Origin: Streptomyces sp. NBC_01262
Lineage (GTDB): Bacteria > Actinomycetota > Actinomycetes > Streptomycetales > Streptomycetaceae
DNA length: 64,000 nt
NCBI RefSeq assembly: GCF_036226365.1
Contig: NZ_CP108462.1
Span: 8,974,501-9,038,500 of the forward strand
Direction of reading: 5' to 3'
Positions 42,521 to 50,598 of this stretch are shown here, piece by piece (position 1 is the stretch's first letter; every line of letters starts with the position of its first letter). The notes under the pieces were generated by a model. The model was not told the origin of the DNA. It ran no database searches and saw nothing but the letters and a program-made list of their open reading frames with translations. The translations under genes were made by a program, and so were the position numbers.

Positions 42521-43321
42521 ATGGACCAGAAGGACCAGATCCTCTACGAGGTCACCGACCGCGTGGCCGTCATCACCCTGAACCGCCCTCATGTCGCCAA
42601 CGCCCAGACGATGGGGCTCCTCGACGACCTGGACGCGGCCTGGAGCCGGGCCGCGGCGGACGAGGACGTACGGGTCATCGTCCTGAAGGGCAACGGCAAG
42701 CACTTCTCGGCCGGCCACGACCTCAAGGACCGCTGGCCGGACCCGGGCACGATCACCCTGGAGTGGATCTACAACGCCGAGGCCCGCCGGTACCTGGAGT
42801 ACACCCTGCGCTGGCGCAACATCCCCAAGCCCTCCATCGCCGCCGTCCAGGGCAAGTGCATCGCCGGCGGGCTCATGCTCTGCTGGCCCTGCGACCTGAT
42901 CGTGGCGGCGGAGAACGCCGAGTTCTCCGACCCCGTGGTGCACATGGGGATCGGCGGGGTGGAGTACCACGGCCACACCTGGGAGCTCGGCCCGCGCAAG
43001 GCGAAGGAGATCCTCTTCACCGGCCGCGCCGTCACCGCCGAGGAGGCGGAGAAGGTCGGGATGGTCAACCGGGTCGTGCCGCTGGAGGAACTGGACTCCT
43101 CCGCCATGGAATTGGCCCGGCAGATCGCCCGTATGCCCTCCTTCGGGCTCCGCCAGGCCAAGCGGGCCGTCAACCAGACCCTCGATGTGCAGGGGTTCTA
43201 CGCGGCCCTCCAGTCGGTGTTCGACATCCACGAGACCGGGCACGGGAACGCGCTGAGCGTGGGCGGTTACCCGATCCTCACGCAACTGGAGGACATGAAG
43301 GCCAAGATCAAGAACCAGTGA
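42521..43321 (+). CDS. Enoyl-CoA hydratase/isomerase family protein
   Basis: Crotonase-fold protein of 266 aa. The oxyanion-hole segments HFSAGHDL and CIAGGLML are present. The catalytic glutamate normally found in the PE motif is not seen (DPVVHMG), while a Glu is present a little later (GVEYHGHTWELG); the reaction may therefore differ from simple hydration. It starts 12 bp after the dehydrogenase stop and is the last gene of the operon that begins at 37271. A 26-bp hairpin follows. Confidence 0.88.
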   Translation: MDQKDQILYEVTDRVAVITLNRPHVANAQTMGLLDDLDAAWSRAAADEDVRVIVLKGNGKHFSAGHDLKDRWPDPGTITLEWIYNAEARRYLEYTLRWRNIPKPSIAAVQGKCIAGGLMLCWPCDLIVAAENAEFSDPVVHMGIGGVEYHGHTWELGPRKAKEILFTGRAVTAEEAEKVGMVNRVVPLEELDSSAMELARQIARMPSFGLRQAKRAVNQTLDVQGFYAALQSVFDIHETGHGNALSVGGYPILTQLEDMKAKIKNQ

Positions 43322-43330
43322 CACGGCGTC

Positions 43331-43386
43331 ACAGCACAAAGGGGGGACGCGTCCGGCTCACCGGACGCGTCCCCCCTTTGTGCTGT
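43331..43386. terminator. Perfect 26-bp bidirectional terminator
   Basis: 43331-43356 pairs perfectly with 43361-43386 around the tetraloop CTCA; the arms include GGGGGG/CCCCCC and an AAA/TTT step. It sits between the convergent crotonase (stop 43321) and amidohydrolase (stop 43389) genes. Confidence 0.92.
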
Positions 43387-43388
43387 GT

Positions 43389-44618
43389 TCAGCTGGGGCC
43401 GCCGCGGAAGACCTTTCCCCCCTTCATGACGAACATGACGTCGGCCATTACGGAGATGTCCTCCAGCGGGTTGCCGGGCACCGCGATCACATCGGCGAGC
43501 AGGCCCTCGGCGAGGCGGCCCCGGTCGTCGACGCCGATCAGCTCGGCGGCGTTGACCGTCGCGGCCCGGAGCACTTCGAGCGGCGTCATGCCGCGTTCGA
43601 CCAGGGTGATCAGCTCCTGGGCGCCCCGGCCGTGCGGAATCGCCGGCGCGTCGGTGCCGACGGCGATCTTGACGCCGGCCTTGACGGCCTTGGCGACCAC
43701 GGTGCGGGCCTGGGGGAAGATCTCGGCGGCCTTGGCCTGCAGCTCGGGGGCGGCCCTGGACAGGTCCATGCCCTCGATGAGGGCGGTGGTCGGGACGAGG
43801 AAGGTGCCGCGCTCCACCATCAGTTCGATGGTCTCGTCGTCGAGGAGGAAGCCGTGCTCGATGCAGTCGATGCCGGCTTCCACGGCGCCCCGGACGGCGT
43901 CGGCCCCGTGGGTGTGCGCCGCCACCTTGAGGCCGCGCCGGTGGGCCTCGTCCACGATGGCGCGCAGTTCCTCGTCGGAGTAGTGCTGCGCGCCCGGGGT
44001 GCCGGTGTGCGACATGACGCCACCGGACGCGCAGACCTTGATCAGTTGTGCGCCGTGCTTGATCTGGTACCGGACGGCCTTGCGCACCTCGTCGACGCCG
44101 TTGGCGATGCCCTCCTCAAGGGTGAGGGGCATGATCCCGGGTGCGTAGGCGGCGAACATCGTGGGGTCCAGATGCCCGCCGGTCGGCGTGATGGCGTGGC
44201 CCGCAGGGACGATGCGCGGACCGTCGATCCAGCCGGCGTCGATGGCCTTGGCCAGCGCGACGTCGAGCAGATAGCCGCCGGTCTTGACGAACAGGCCGAG
44301 GTTTCTGACGGTGGTGAACCCCGAGCGCAGGGTGCGGCGGGCGTTGCCCACGGCGCGGAGCATCCGCAGCGGCGGATCGTCCTGGACCGGGGAGAGCACA
44401 GCGGTCTCTCCCCGGCCCCCCATCAGGAGGTTGACCTCCATGTCCATGAGGCCGGGGAGCAGGGTGACATCGCCCAGATCGAGCACCTCACCCTCGCCCG
44501 CGCGACCTGCGCCGCCCGCGCCGCCCGTGATGCGGTCTCCGTCGACGGTGACCAGGCCCGGCTCCTCGATCGCCCCCGTCTCGACGTGCAGGACACGGGC
44601 GGCCTTGAGCGTGATCAT
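43389..44618 (-). CDS. Imidazolonepropionase-like amidohydrolase with altered metal motif
   Basis: Amidohydrolase-superfamily protein of 409 aa. Most metal and catalytic residues are visible: Lys194 (LIKVCASGG), His235 (AAHTHG), His255 (IEHG) and Asp323 (GTDAP). The first metal motif, normally HxH after LPGLMDM, reads Glu61-Val-Asn63, so the alpha-metal site is changed. It may use one metal, or have another reaction. It starts 2 bp after the stop of the small gene 44621-44941, in an operon with the Rieske oxygenase, and could act on a ring-opened intermediate. Confidence 0.85.
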   Translation of the reverse strand: MITLKAARVLHVETGAIEEPGLVTVDGDRITGGAGGAGRAGEGEVLDLGDVTLLPGLMDMEVNLLMGGRGETAVLSPVQDDPPLRMLRAVGNARRTLRSGFTTVRNLGLFVKTGGYLLDVALAKAIDAGWIDGPRIVPAGHAITPTGGHLDPTMFAAYAPGIMPLTLEEGIANGVDEVRKAVRYQIKHGAQLIKVCASGGVMSHTGTPGAQHYSDEELRAIVDEAHRRGLKVAAHTHGADAVRGAVEAGIDCIEHGFLLDDETIELMVERGTFLVPTTALIEGMDLSRAAPELQAKAAEIFPQARTVVAKAVKAGVKIAVGTDAPAIPHGRGAQELITLVERGMTPLEVLRAATVNAAELIGVDDRGRLAEGLLADVIAVPGNPLEDISVMADVMFVMKGGKVFRGGPS

Positions 44619-44620
44619 GT

Positions 44621-44941
44621 TCAGACCTTCGGTTCCACGAGGAGGTCGAGGTAGGCGGCGCCGCTGTCCGGTACCCGGGCCTGCTTCCAGACCTCGACCG
44701 GGAAGGACACCATCACCAGGGAGTACATCAGGAGCAGCAGGTTGTGCTCCGCCTCGGGCAGATCGGAGAGCGGGAACGTGTCGAGGTGGGCGCTCGCCCG
44801 CTCCAGCAGCGGGAACGCCGCGTCGTAGAGGGCCTGCATCTCCTCCATCGAGCTGGCCAGCCGCTTGGCGTACCGCTCGGGCTCGGATCCCAGGATCCAG
44901 TCGTCGAATGACTCGAGCTCCTTGAACTCACTTGGCAGCAT
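44621..44941 (-). CDS. Uncharacterised 106-aa protein between Rieske oxygenase and amidohydrolase
   Basis: I do not recognise a family. The protein is acidic and mostly helical by composition, with a hydrophobic stretch (NLLLLMYSLVMVSFPVEVW, about residues 67-85) but no signal peptide. It overlaps the Rieske gene by 14 bp and precedes the amidohydrolase by 2 bp, so it is part of a coupled operon. A small accessory or second subunit of the oxygenase is possible, but it does not look like the usual beta subunit. Confidence 0.75.
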   Translation of the reverse strand: MLPSEFKELESFDDWILGSEPERYAKRLASSMEEMQALYDAAFPLLERASAHLDTFPLSDLPEAEHNLLLLMYSLVMVSFPVEVWKQARVPDSGAAYLDLLVEPKV

Positions 44942-46193
44942 CGGTGTGCTCCTTGACGTAGTCCGCGACGACCTTGTGCAGGTGACGCAGCAGGATCTCC
45001 TGGTCGTTGAGCGGGAAGTCGGTGACGACCCGGCTCTTGAGCATCGACTGGGTGGCTTCGAGGGTGTTGGCGTCCTGGAGGGCGTACTCCTTGAACGTCA
45101 CGGCCGCGAGCTCCTGGGCCAGCCGGTCGCTGGCCTTTTTCGCGGGGACGAAGTACAGGTTGGCCTCGAAGATGTGCTTGTCCACCGCGGTCGGCCAGTA
45201 GTGGTACGTGAGGTACCAGCCGGGCGCCCAGACCAGCAGGCTGAAGTTGGGGAAGATCTCGAACTCGTCGGTGCCCCACGCCTTGTGCCGGGAGGGGTTG
45301 AGGCCGGGCGGCAGCGGGTCGAGGCCCTCGATGGCCGGGCGGTCCCAGGGGCCGAACAGGCCGCTGCGCAGGACGCGTTCGATCGGCTTGACCATCATGG
45401 GGTCCTTGGGCGGCGCCATCCCGCCCCAGGAGGAGATCATCGAGTGCGGGCTGTGCAGCTCGTAGTGCAGCGCCTCGAAGCCGACGGCGAGGAGCTTCTC
45501 GGCTTCCTCCTTGGTGGCCTGCTTCTGGTGCAGCACGGGCGCGTGGTAGAACTCCGCGAACGCGTCGATGAACAGCTTCCAGTTGCTGCCGACCTCGGCC
45601 TTGTAGCTGAAGACCTCGGTCATCTCGTGGAACGGGTAGCCCTCCACGCCCTTGGCCATCTCGCCGAGGTACTCCGTGAGCGGCACGGCGTCCTGGTCCA
45701 GGTTGATGAAGATGAACCCTTCCCAGACCTCGCAGCGCACCGAGGCCAGGCCGTAGTCGCCCTTGTCGATGCCGAAGAACTCGCCCTCCTGCTGGATGTA
45801 GGTGAGCTTGCCCTCCAGGTCGTAACGCCAGGCGTGGTACTTGCAGGTGAACTGGCGGCAGGTGCCCTTGACCTCCTCCTGCGGGAAGTCGTTCCAGACC
45901 AGCTTGTTGCCCCGGTGCCGGCAGACGTTGTGGAAGGCGCGGATCTCCTTGTCCCTGCCCCGCACCAGGATCAGCGAGGTGTCCGCGACGGGGAGTTCCT
46001 TGGTGAAGTAGCTGCCCGCCTTCGGCAGCGACTCGACCCGGCCGACGTTCAGCCAGGTCTTCTTGAAGATGGCCGCACGCTCGGCTTCGTAGTACGCGGG
46101 ATCTACGGAGTCCTCGTAGTTGACCGGACCCGTACCCAGCTCGGGATGCTGCTCGGTCCAGCTCCCTGCCGCCGGCTTGGCGAAATGCGGCAT
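44928..46193 (-). CDS. Rieske non-haem iron oxygenase, large subunit
   Basis: Aromatic or alicyclic ring-hydroxylating oxygenase component of 421 aa. The Rieske 2Fe-2S ligands are Cys91 and His93 (CRHRGNKL) and Cys117 and His120 (CKYHAW). The mononuclear iron site shows DAFAEFYHAPVLH with His217 and His222 and the bridging acidic residue before them. No beta subunit gene is adjacent. The ferredoxin-reductase-type partner is most likely the KshB-like protein at 60515-61516. An operator palindrome lies 29 bp upstream of the start, so it is first in an operon with the 106-aa protein and amidohydrolase. Confidence 0.92.
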   Translation of the reverse strand: MPHFAKPAAGSWTEQHPELGTGPVNYEDSVDPAYYEAERAAIFKKTWLNVGRVESLPKAGSYFTKELPVADTSLILVRGRDKEIRAFHNVCRHRGNKLVWNDFPQEEVKGTCRQFTCKYHAWRYDLEGKLTYIQQEGEFFGIDKGDYGLASVRCEVWEGFIFINLDQDAVPLTEYLGEMAKGVEGYPFHEMTEVFSYKAEVGSNWKLFIDAFAEFYHAPVLHQKQATKEEAEKLLAVGFEALHYELHSPHSMISSWGGMAPPKDPMMVKPIERVLRSGLFGPWDRPAIEGLDPLPPGLNPSRHKAWGTDEFEIFPNFSLLVWAPGWYLTYHYWPTAVDKHIFEANLYFVPAKKASDRLAQELAAVTFKEYALQDANTLEATQSMLKSRVVTDFPLNDQEILLRHLHKVVADYVKEHTDAAK

Positions 46194-46221
46194 GGTCTCA
46201 CCCCTCTCTCGGTTCTCTAGG

Positions 46222-46240
46222 ATGAGAATAGCATTCTCAT
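46222..46240. promoter_or_regulatory. Island operator O2
   Basis: ATGAGAATAGCATTCTCAT is a perfect palindrome with 8-bp arms and a 3-bp centre, upstream of the Rieske oxygenase gene and touching the stop codon of the preceding gene. It contains GAGAAT-AGC-ATTCTC. Confidence 0.8.
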
Positions 46241-46776
46241 TAGGCGAAATTGAAGTTCTCGTCAGGGAGACCTGGATCGAGACCCGGATCGAGCTCGACC
46301 TCGAAGCTGTTGAGCGCCATGGCCAGCAGGCCGTACGCGCCGATGGTGAACACCAGATCCATGAGCTGGCGCTCGTCCAGGTCCTCGGCGAGCGCGGCGT
46401 AGGTCTTGTCGGACAGGCGGGACTCGGTCTCCAGCTCGTCCACCGCGCCGTTGAGCAGCGTGCCGGTTCCGGCGCGGACCTCGGCGATCTCCGCGTCGGT
46501 GACGCCGGCCCGCCGGGCGATCAGTACGTGCTGCGCCCACTCGTACCGGCACCGCCGCCGCCAGGCCACCCGCAGGATGGCCAGTTCACGGGTGCGCGGC
46601 GGCAGTGTGGAGGAGCCCAGCAGGTGCTTGTTGAAGGTCAGGAACGACCTGGCCAGGTCCGGGTGCCTGGCGAGCAGCCCCAGTACGTTGGACGGCGGCA
46701 GCTTGCGGCCGGGCGCCAGGACCGACAGGGCGTCGGTGTCCCACTCGGCGTACGGGACCGGATCGACGCGGTTCAT
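46240..46776 (-). CDS. Carboxymuconolactone decarboxylase/AhpD-like protein
   Basis: Helical protein of 178 aa. RELAILRVAWRRRCRYEWAQH-type sequence at about residues 63-82 marks the CMD family; the single Cys, Glu and His of RCRYEWAQH are present, but not the CxxC pair of AhpD peroxidases. Members act in aromatic-acid lactone chemistry or as peroxidase-like proteins. It is the last gene of the TauD-SDR-CMD operon, with its ATG overlapping the SDR stop (ATGA). The precise reaction is unknown. Confidence 0.82.
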   Translation of the reverse strand: MNRVDPVPYAEWDTDALSVLAPGRKLPPSNVLGLLARHPDLARSFLTFNKHLLGSSTLPPRTRELAILRVAWRRRCRYEWAQHVLIARRAGVTDAEIAEVRAGTGTLLNGAVDELETESRLSDKTYAALAEDLDERQLMDLVFTIGAYGLLAMALNSFEVELDPGLDPGLPDENFNFA

Positions 46777-47477
46777 GTGTTCCGCCCGCCGTTGACGCCC
46801 AGGATCTGGCCCGTGATGTACCCGGCATCCTCCGAGATCAGGAACGCGCAGGCCGCGGCGATGTCCTCCGGGCGGCCGACGCGACGCACCGGTGTGCGCA
46901 GGATGTGGTCCTCGACGGTGCCGCCGATCAGCTCGCGGTCCTCCGCCTTGCGCAGCATCGGGGTGTCGATGAAGCCGGGCGGCACCGCGTTGACGGTGAT
47001 GCCGGACGGGCCCAGTTCCAGGGCCAGTGACTTGGTCAGTCCGTTGACCGCCGACTTGGACGCCACGTAGTGCGACATGAAGGGCTGGCCCGACTGTGCG
47101 CTGGAGGAGGAGATGTTGACGATCCGTCCCCAGCCGGCTTCGAACATGTCGGGCAGTGAGGACTGGATGCAGTGGAAGACGCCGTGCAGATTGACGTTGA
47201 TCAACCGCTGCCAGGCCTCGAAGCTGAGGTCCTGGAAGCGCTTGAAGCCGTCCATCCCGGCCGCGTTGACCAGGATGGTGACCGGCCCGAGGCTCTCCCT
47301 GACGGCGGCCAGAGCCGCGTCCACCTGGGCCCGGTCGGTGACGTCGGCCGCGTATGCGAACTTCTCGTCGGACGGGTTGAGATCGAGCGTGGCGACCTGG
47401 TACCCGTCGGCCCTCAGGCGTTCCGCGACGGCCCGGCCGATGCCGGAGCCGCCGCCTGTTACGACCGCTGTCTTCAC
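46773..47477 (-). CDS. Short-chain dehydrogenase/reductase
   Basis: Classical SDR of 234 aa. TGGGSGIG at residues 7-14 binds the cofactor, NAAG is at 72-75, and the active site is a serine near 125, Tyr138 and Lys142. The Asp after the second strand (TLDLN) favours NAD. The C-terminal GGRNT is short, as in FabG-like members. GTG 47477 overlaps the TauD stop (GTGA). It probably oxidises a hydroxyl made by one of the oxygenases or by hydration. Confidence 0.9.
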   Translation of the reverse strand: MKTAVVTGGGSGIGRAVAERLRADGYQVATLDLNPSDEKFAYAADVTDRAQVDAALAAVRESLGPVTILVNAAGMDGFKRFQDLSFEAWQRLINVNLHGVFHCIQSSLPDMFEAGWGRIVNISSSSAQSGQPFMSHYVASKSAVNGLTKSLALELGPSGITVNAVPPGFIDTPMLRKAEDRELIGGTVEDHILRTPVRRVGRPEDIAAACAFLISEDAGYITGQILGVNGGRNT

Positions 47478-48280
47478 GCGAAGGCCTCGTCCCCGAAGAT
47501 CGTCGTCCGGTGCAGGGTCCGCTCCGAGGAGGGGTCGTACCGCAGCGCCCGGTGCAGCATGCCGGTGTTGTCCCACATGACCAGGTCGCCGACCTGCCAC
47601 TCGTGGCTGTAGCGGAAGCGCTCCTGTGTGGACCAGGTCAGCAGTTCGTCGAGCACGGCCCGGCTCTCGGCGGGCTCCAGGCCGACGATGTGGTCCGCCG
47701 TCGCGCCGATCACCAGGGAGCGGCGGCCGTCGCGGCGTTGCCAGACCAGCGGGTTCTCGTGGGTGGGGGCCCGGCGCCACAAGGCGACCTGTTCCTCGGT
47801 GGGGTCGGGGTGCACCAGGCGTTGCGCCGCCTCCAGGCTGTGCACGACGCGCAGGCCCTCGTACCGCTTGCGGTCCTGCTCGGGCAGGTTCTCGTACGCC
47901 GCGTAGGTGCTGGAGAACTCGGTTCCGCCGCCCACCATGGCCACATGCCGTGCGGTCAGCGTGGTGGTCTTGATCGGCACCTTGTCCGTGGTGCCGTCGA
48001 GGTGCCAGTGGAAGGTGCCCTTGAGGTACTCGGCCGCCGGGTTCTTGGACGGGTCGAGCGAGACCTTGAAGATCTCGCTGCCGCCCAGCGTGACGACCTC
48101 GCCCAGCTTGCGGCTGAAGGCCAGCTGGGCCTCGTCGTCGAGGTGCAGCCCGCGCACGAGCAGCACGCCACGCCACTTCAGCGCCTCCGCGCACCGGCTG
48201 ATGGTTGTGTCCTCGAGCAGATCCTCGACACCGGTGACCTCTACGCCCAGGTGCGGACTCAGGGCCTTCGTCTCGATCAT
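47474..48280 (-). CDS. TauD/TfdA family 2-oxoglutarate-dependent dioxygenase
   Basis: Fe(II)/2-oxoglutarate oxygenase of 268 aa. The iron triad is His93, Asp95 (FHWHLDGT) and His243 (WDNTGMLHRA), and Arg254 and Arg258 after it match the 2-oxoglutarate-binding arginines of TauD in spacing. The family hydroxylates sulfonates, aryloxyalkanoates and similar acids, often to break a C-O or C-S bond. It heads an operon with an SDR and a CMD protein, and an island operator lies 21 bp upstream of its ATG. Confidence 0.92.
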   Translation of the reverse strand: MIETKALSPHLGVEVTGVEDLLEDTTISRCAEALKWRGVLLVRGLHLDDEAQLAFSRKLGEVVTLGGSEIFKVSLDPSKNPAAEYLKGTFHWHLDGTTDKVPIKTTTLTARHVAMVGGGTEFSSTYAAYENLPEQDRKRYEGLRVVHSLEAAQRLVHPDPTEEQVALWRRAPTHENPLVWQRRDGRRSLVIGATADHIVGLEPAESRAVLDELLTWSTQERFRYSHEWQVGDLVMWDNTGMLHRALRYDPSSERTLHRTTIFGDEAFA

Positions 48281-48300
48281 GAAAGTCTCCCTTCCGGATA

Positions 48301-48317
48301 CGAGAATCTTATTCTCG
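48301..48317. promoter_or_regulatory. Island operator O3
   Basis: CGAGAATCTTATTCTCG is a perfect palindrome with 7-bp arms, containing GAGAAT-CTT-ATTCTC. It lies between the TauD-type gene (start 48280) and the divergent SDR gene (start 48419), closer to the former. Confidence 0.8.
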
Positions 48318-48377
48318 CTGTCCGGTACTTCGGTAGGCCCATGACGTTCTCACTACCGGATGGTTGATTTGCGTAAG

Positions 48378-48396
48378 GTGAGAATGTAGTTTCCAC
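48378..48396. promoter_or_regulatory. Degenerate island operator O4
   Basis: GTGAGAATGTAGTTTCCAC keeps a perfect left half (GAGAAT) and a degenerate right half (9 of 12 arm positions match). It lies 23 bp upstream of the divergent SDR-ALDH-CoA-transferase operon. Confidence 0.5.
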
Positions 48397-48418
48397 CACA
48401 TCCGAGCAAGGAGGCAGG

Positions 48419-49147
48419 ATGCGGTTCCAGGACAAGGTTGCGATCGTCACCGGCGCTGGACAGGGGATCGGCGAGGGCTATGCCCGTGCCCTGGCCGCTG
48501 AGGGCGCCAAGGTCGTCGTGGCCGAACTCAACGAGGAGCAGGGCGAGCGGGTCGCCAAGGAACTCGGCGCGCTGTTCGTCAAGGTGGACGTGGCCGACCC
48601 CGCGTCGGCCGACGCCATGGCCGCGGCGGTGATGGCGGAGTACGGCCGCATCGACTACCTGGTCAACAACGCAGCCATCTTCCACAGCATGAGGCGCGAC
48701 GGTCTCACCACCGTCCCCCTGGACTACCTCACCCGGTTCCTGCAGGTGAACCTGCTGGGCGCGCTGCACTGCACCCGGTCGGTCCTCCCGCACCTGAAGG
48801 AGGGCGCGGCGATCGTCAACCAGTCGTCCACCGCCGCCTGGATGGGGGGCGGTTACTACGGGCTGGCCAAGGCGGGGATCAACAGCCTGACCGCCTCGCT
48901 CGCCGCCGAGCTGGGCGGCAGGGGCATCCGGGTCAACGGCATCGCGCCGGGCCCCATCGACACCGACGCCACCCGGAGCATCGTGCCGGAGGAGTACCGC
49001 TCCTCGATGGTCCAGGGCCTGGCACTCAAGCGGATGGGCACGCCCGAGGACATGGCGGGCACCGTGCTGTTCCTGCTCTCGGACGCCGCGAGCTGGCTCA
49101 CCGGACAGGTCGTCAGTGTCGACGGCGGACAGGTGGTGCGGCTGTGA
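48419..49147 (+). CDS. Short-chain dehydrogenase/reductase
   Basis: Classical SDR of 242 aa with TGAGQGIG at residues 11-18, NNAA at 83-86, and catalytic Ser137, Tyr147 and Lys151. AGGAGG precedes ATG 48419. It is the first gene of a plus-strand operon, and its stop overlaps the aldehyde dehydrogenase start (GTGA). An SDR followed by an ALDH suggests stepwise oxidation of a primary alcohol to an acid that is then activated by the CoA-transferase. Confidence 0.9.
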   Translation: MRFQDKVAIVTGAGQGIGEGYARALAAEGAKVVVAELNEEQGERVAKELGALFVKVDVADPASADAMAAAVMAEYGRIDYLVNNAAIFHSMRRDGLTTVPLDYLTRFLQVNLLGALHCTRSVLPHLKEGAAIVNQSSTAAWMGGGYYGLAKAGINSLTASLAAELGGRGIRVNGIAPGPIDTDATRSIVPEEYRSSMVQGLALKRMGTPEDMAGTVLFLLSDAASWLTGQVVSVDGGQVVRL

Positions 49148-50598
49148 AGCGGCTGCTCATCGACGGCGAACTCGTCGGAACAGAGAAGACCTTTGCCTCC
49201 CTCAACCCCGCCACCGGCGAGGTGCTCGACCACGCACCCGACGCCACGACGGCCCAGGCCGAGGCCGCCGTCGCCGCCGCCCGCCGCGCCTTCGACACCA
49301 CGAACTGGTCCACCGACGTACAACTGCGCATCCGGTGTCTCGACCAACTGCACCAGGCGCTCACCGACCACCTGGAGGAGCTGCGCGAGCTGACCATCGC
49401 CGAGGTCGGCGCGCCCCGCATGCTCACCTACGGCCCCCAGCTCGACGACCCCGTCAAGCTGGTCCGCTTCTACGCCGACCTGCTGCGCAAGTACCCCCTG
49501 AACGAGGAGCTGGGCGAGGTCGAGATCCGGGGCCAGCGGCACCGCCGGTGGGTGGAGAAGGAGCCCGTCGGGGTCGTCGCCGGGATCACCGCGTACAACT
49601 ACCCCAACCAGCTCGCCCTGGCCAAGCTCGCGCCCGCGCTCGCCGCCGGCTGCACGGTCGTCCTCAAGGGCGCGCCGGACACCCCGCTGACCACGCTGTT
49701 CCTCGGTGAGCTGATCGCCGAGCACACCGACATCCCGCCGGGTGTGGTCAACGTCCTGTCCTCCTCCACCCCCGAGGTCGGCGAGGTCCTCACCACCAGC
49801 CCCGATGTCGACATGGTCAGCTTCACGGGCTCCACCGCCACCGGCCGCCGGATCATGGCGGCCGCCAGCGAGACGGTCAAGAAGCTCTTCCTGGAGCTCG
49901 GCGGCAAGTCCGCCATGATCATCCTCGACGACGCCGACTTCGCCACCGCGTCGATGTTCGCCGCCTTCACCATCTGCTCCCACTCCGGGCAGGGCTGCGC
50001 GCTCACCTCCCGGCTGCTGGTACCCAGGGAGCACCACGACCAGATCGTGGCGATGGTCGCCGCGGGCCTCGGCCGGATCACGGTCGGCGATCCCACCGAC
50101 CCGAAGACCTACGCGGGCCCGCTCATCAGCGAACGGCAGCGCGACAAGGTCGACGGCATGGTCCAGCGGGCCGTCGAGGCGGGCGCGACCCTGGTCACCG
50201 GGGGCGAGAAGGTCAGCCCTGGCTTCTTCTACAAGCCGACGCTGCTCGCCAACGTCGACCCGGACAGCGAGATCGCCCAGGACGAGGTCTTCGGGCCGGT
50301 GCTGGCCGTCATCCCGTACGACGATGACGACGACGCCGTACGCATCGCCAACAACTCGATCTTCGGCCTGTCCGGCGGGGTGCAGAGCGGCGACGAGGAG
50401 CGGGCCATCGCGCTGGCCCGCCGCATCCGCACCGGCACGCTCACCATCAACGGCGGCAACTACTTCGCCGCCGACGTCCCGTTCGGCGGCTACAAGCAGT
50501 CGGGCATCGGCCGGGAGAGCGGCGTGCCCGGCCTGGAGGAGTTCCTGGAGACCAAGTCCTTCGCGACGGTGCTCCCGGCAGTCAAAGAGGCGTCATGA
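49144..50598 (+). CDS. NAD(P)-dependent aldehyde dehydrogenase
   Basis: Aldehyde dehydrogenase of 484 aa. The catalytic Cys285 is in SGQGCAL, the general-base glutamate is in LELGGKSA, and the cofactor motif FTGSTATG is present; the N-terminal TAYNYPN replaces the usual PWNFP. It oxidises an aldehyde to a carboxylic acid. The GTG start overlaps the SDR stop, and the stop overlaps the CoA-transferase start (ATGA), giving a three-gene coupled operon. Confidence 0.93.
   Translation: MKRLLIDGELVGTEKTFASLNPATGEVLDHAPDATTAQAEAAVAAARRAFDTTNWSTDVQLRIRCLDQLHQALTDHLEELRELTIAEVGAPRMLTYGPQLDDPVKLVRFYADLLRKYPLNEELGEVEIRGQRHRRWVEKEPVGVVAGITAYNYPNQLALAKLAPALAAGCTVVLKGAPDTPLTTLFLGELIAEHTDIPPGVVNVLSSSTPEVGEVLTTSPDVDMVSFTGSTATGRRIMAAASETVKKLFLELGGKSAMIILDDADFATASMFAAFTICSHSGQGCALTSRLLVPREHHDQIVAMVAAGLGRITVGDPTDPKTYAGPLISERQRDKVDGMVQRAVEAGATLVTGGEKVSPGFFYKPTLLANVDPDSEIAQDEVFGPVLAVIPYDDDDDAVRIANNSIFGLSGGVQSGDEERAIALARRIRTGTLTINGGNYFAADVPFGGYKQSGIGRESGVPGLEEFLETKSFATVLPAVKEAS

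Noticed and set aside
41255..43339. 694-codon minus-strand frame
   Set aside because: It is antisense to an acyl-CoA dehydrogenase and crotonase with clear motifs; the translation is repetitive in Val, Gly and His and shows no domain.
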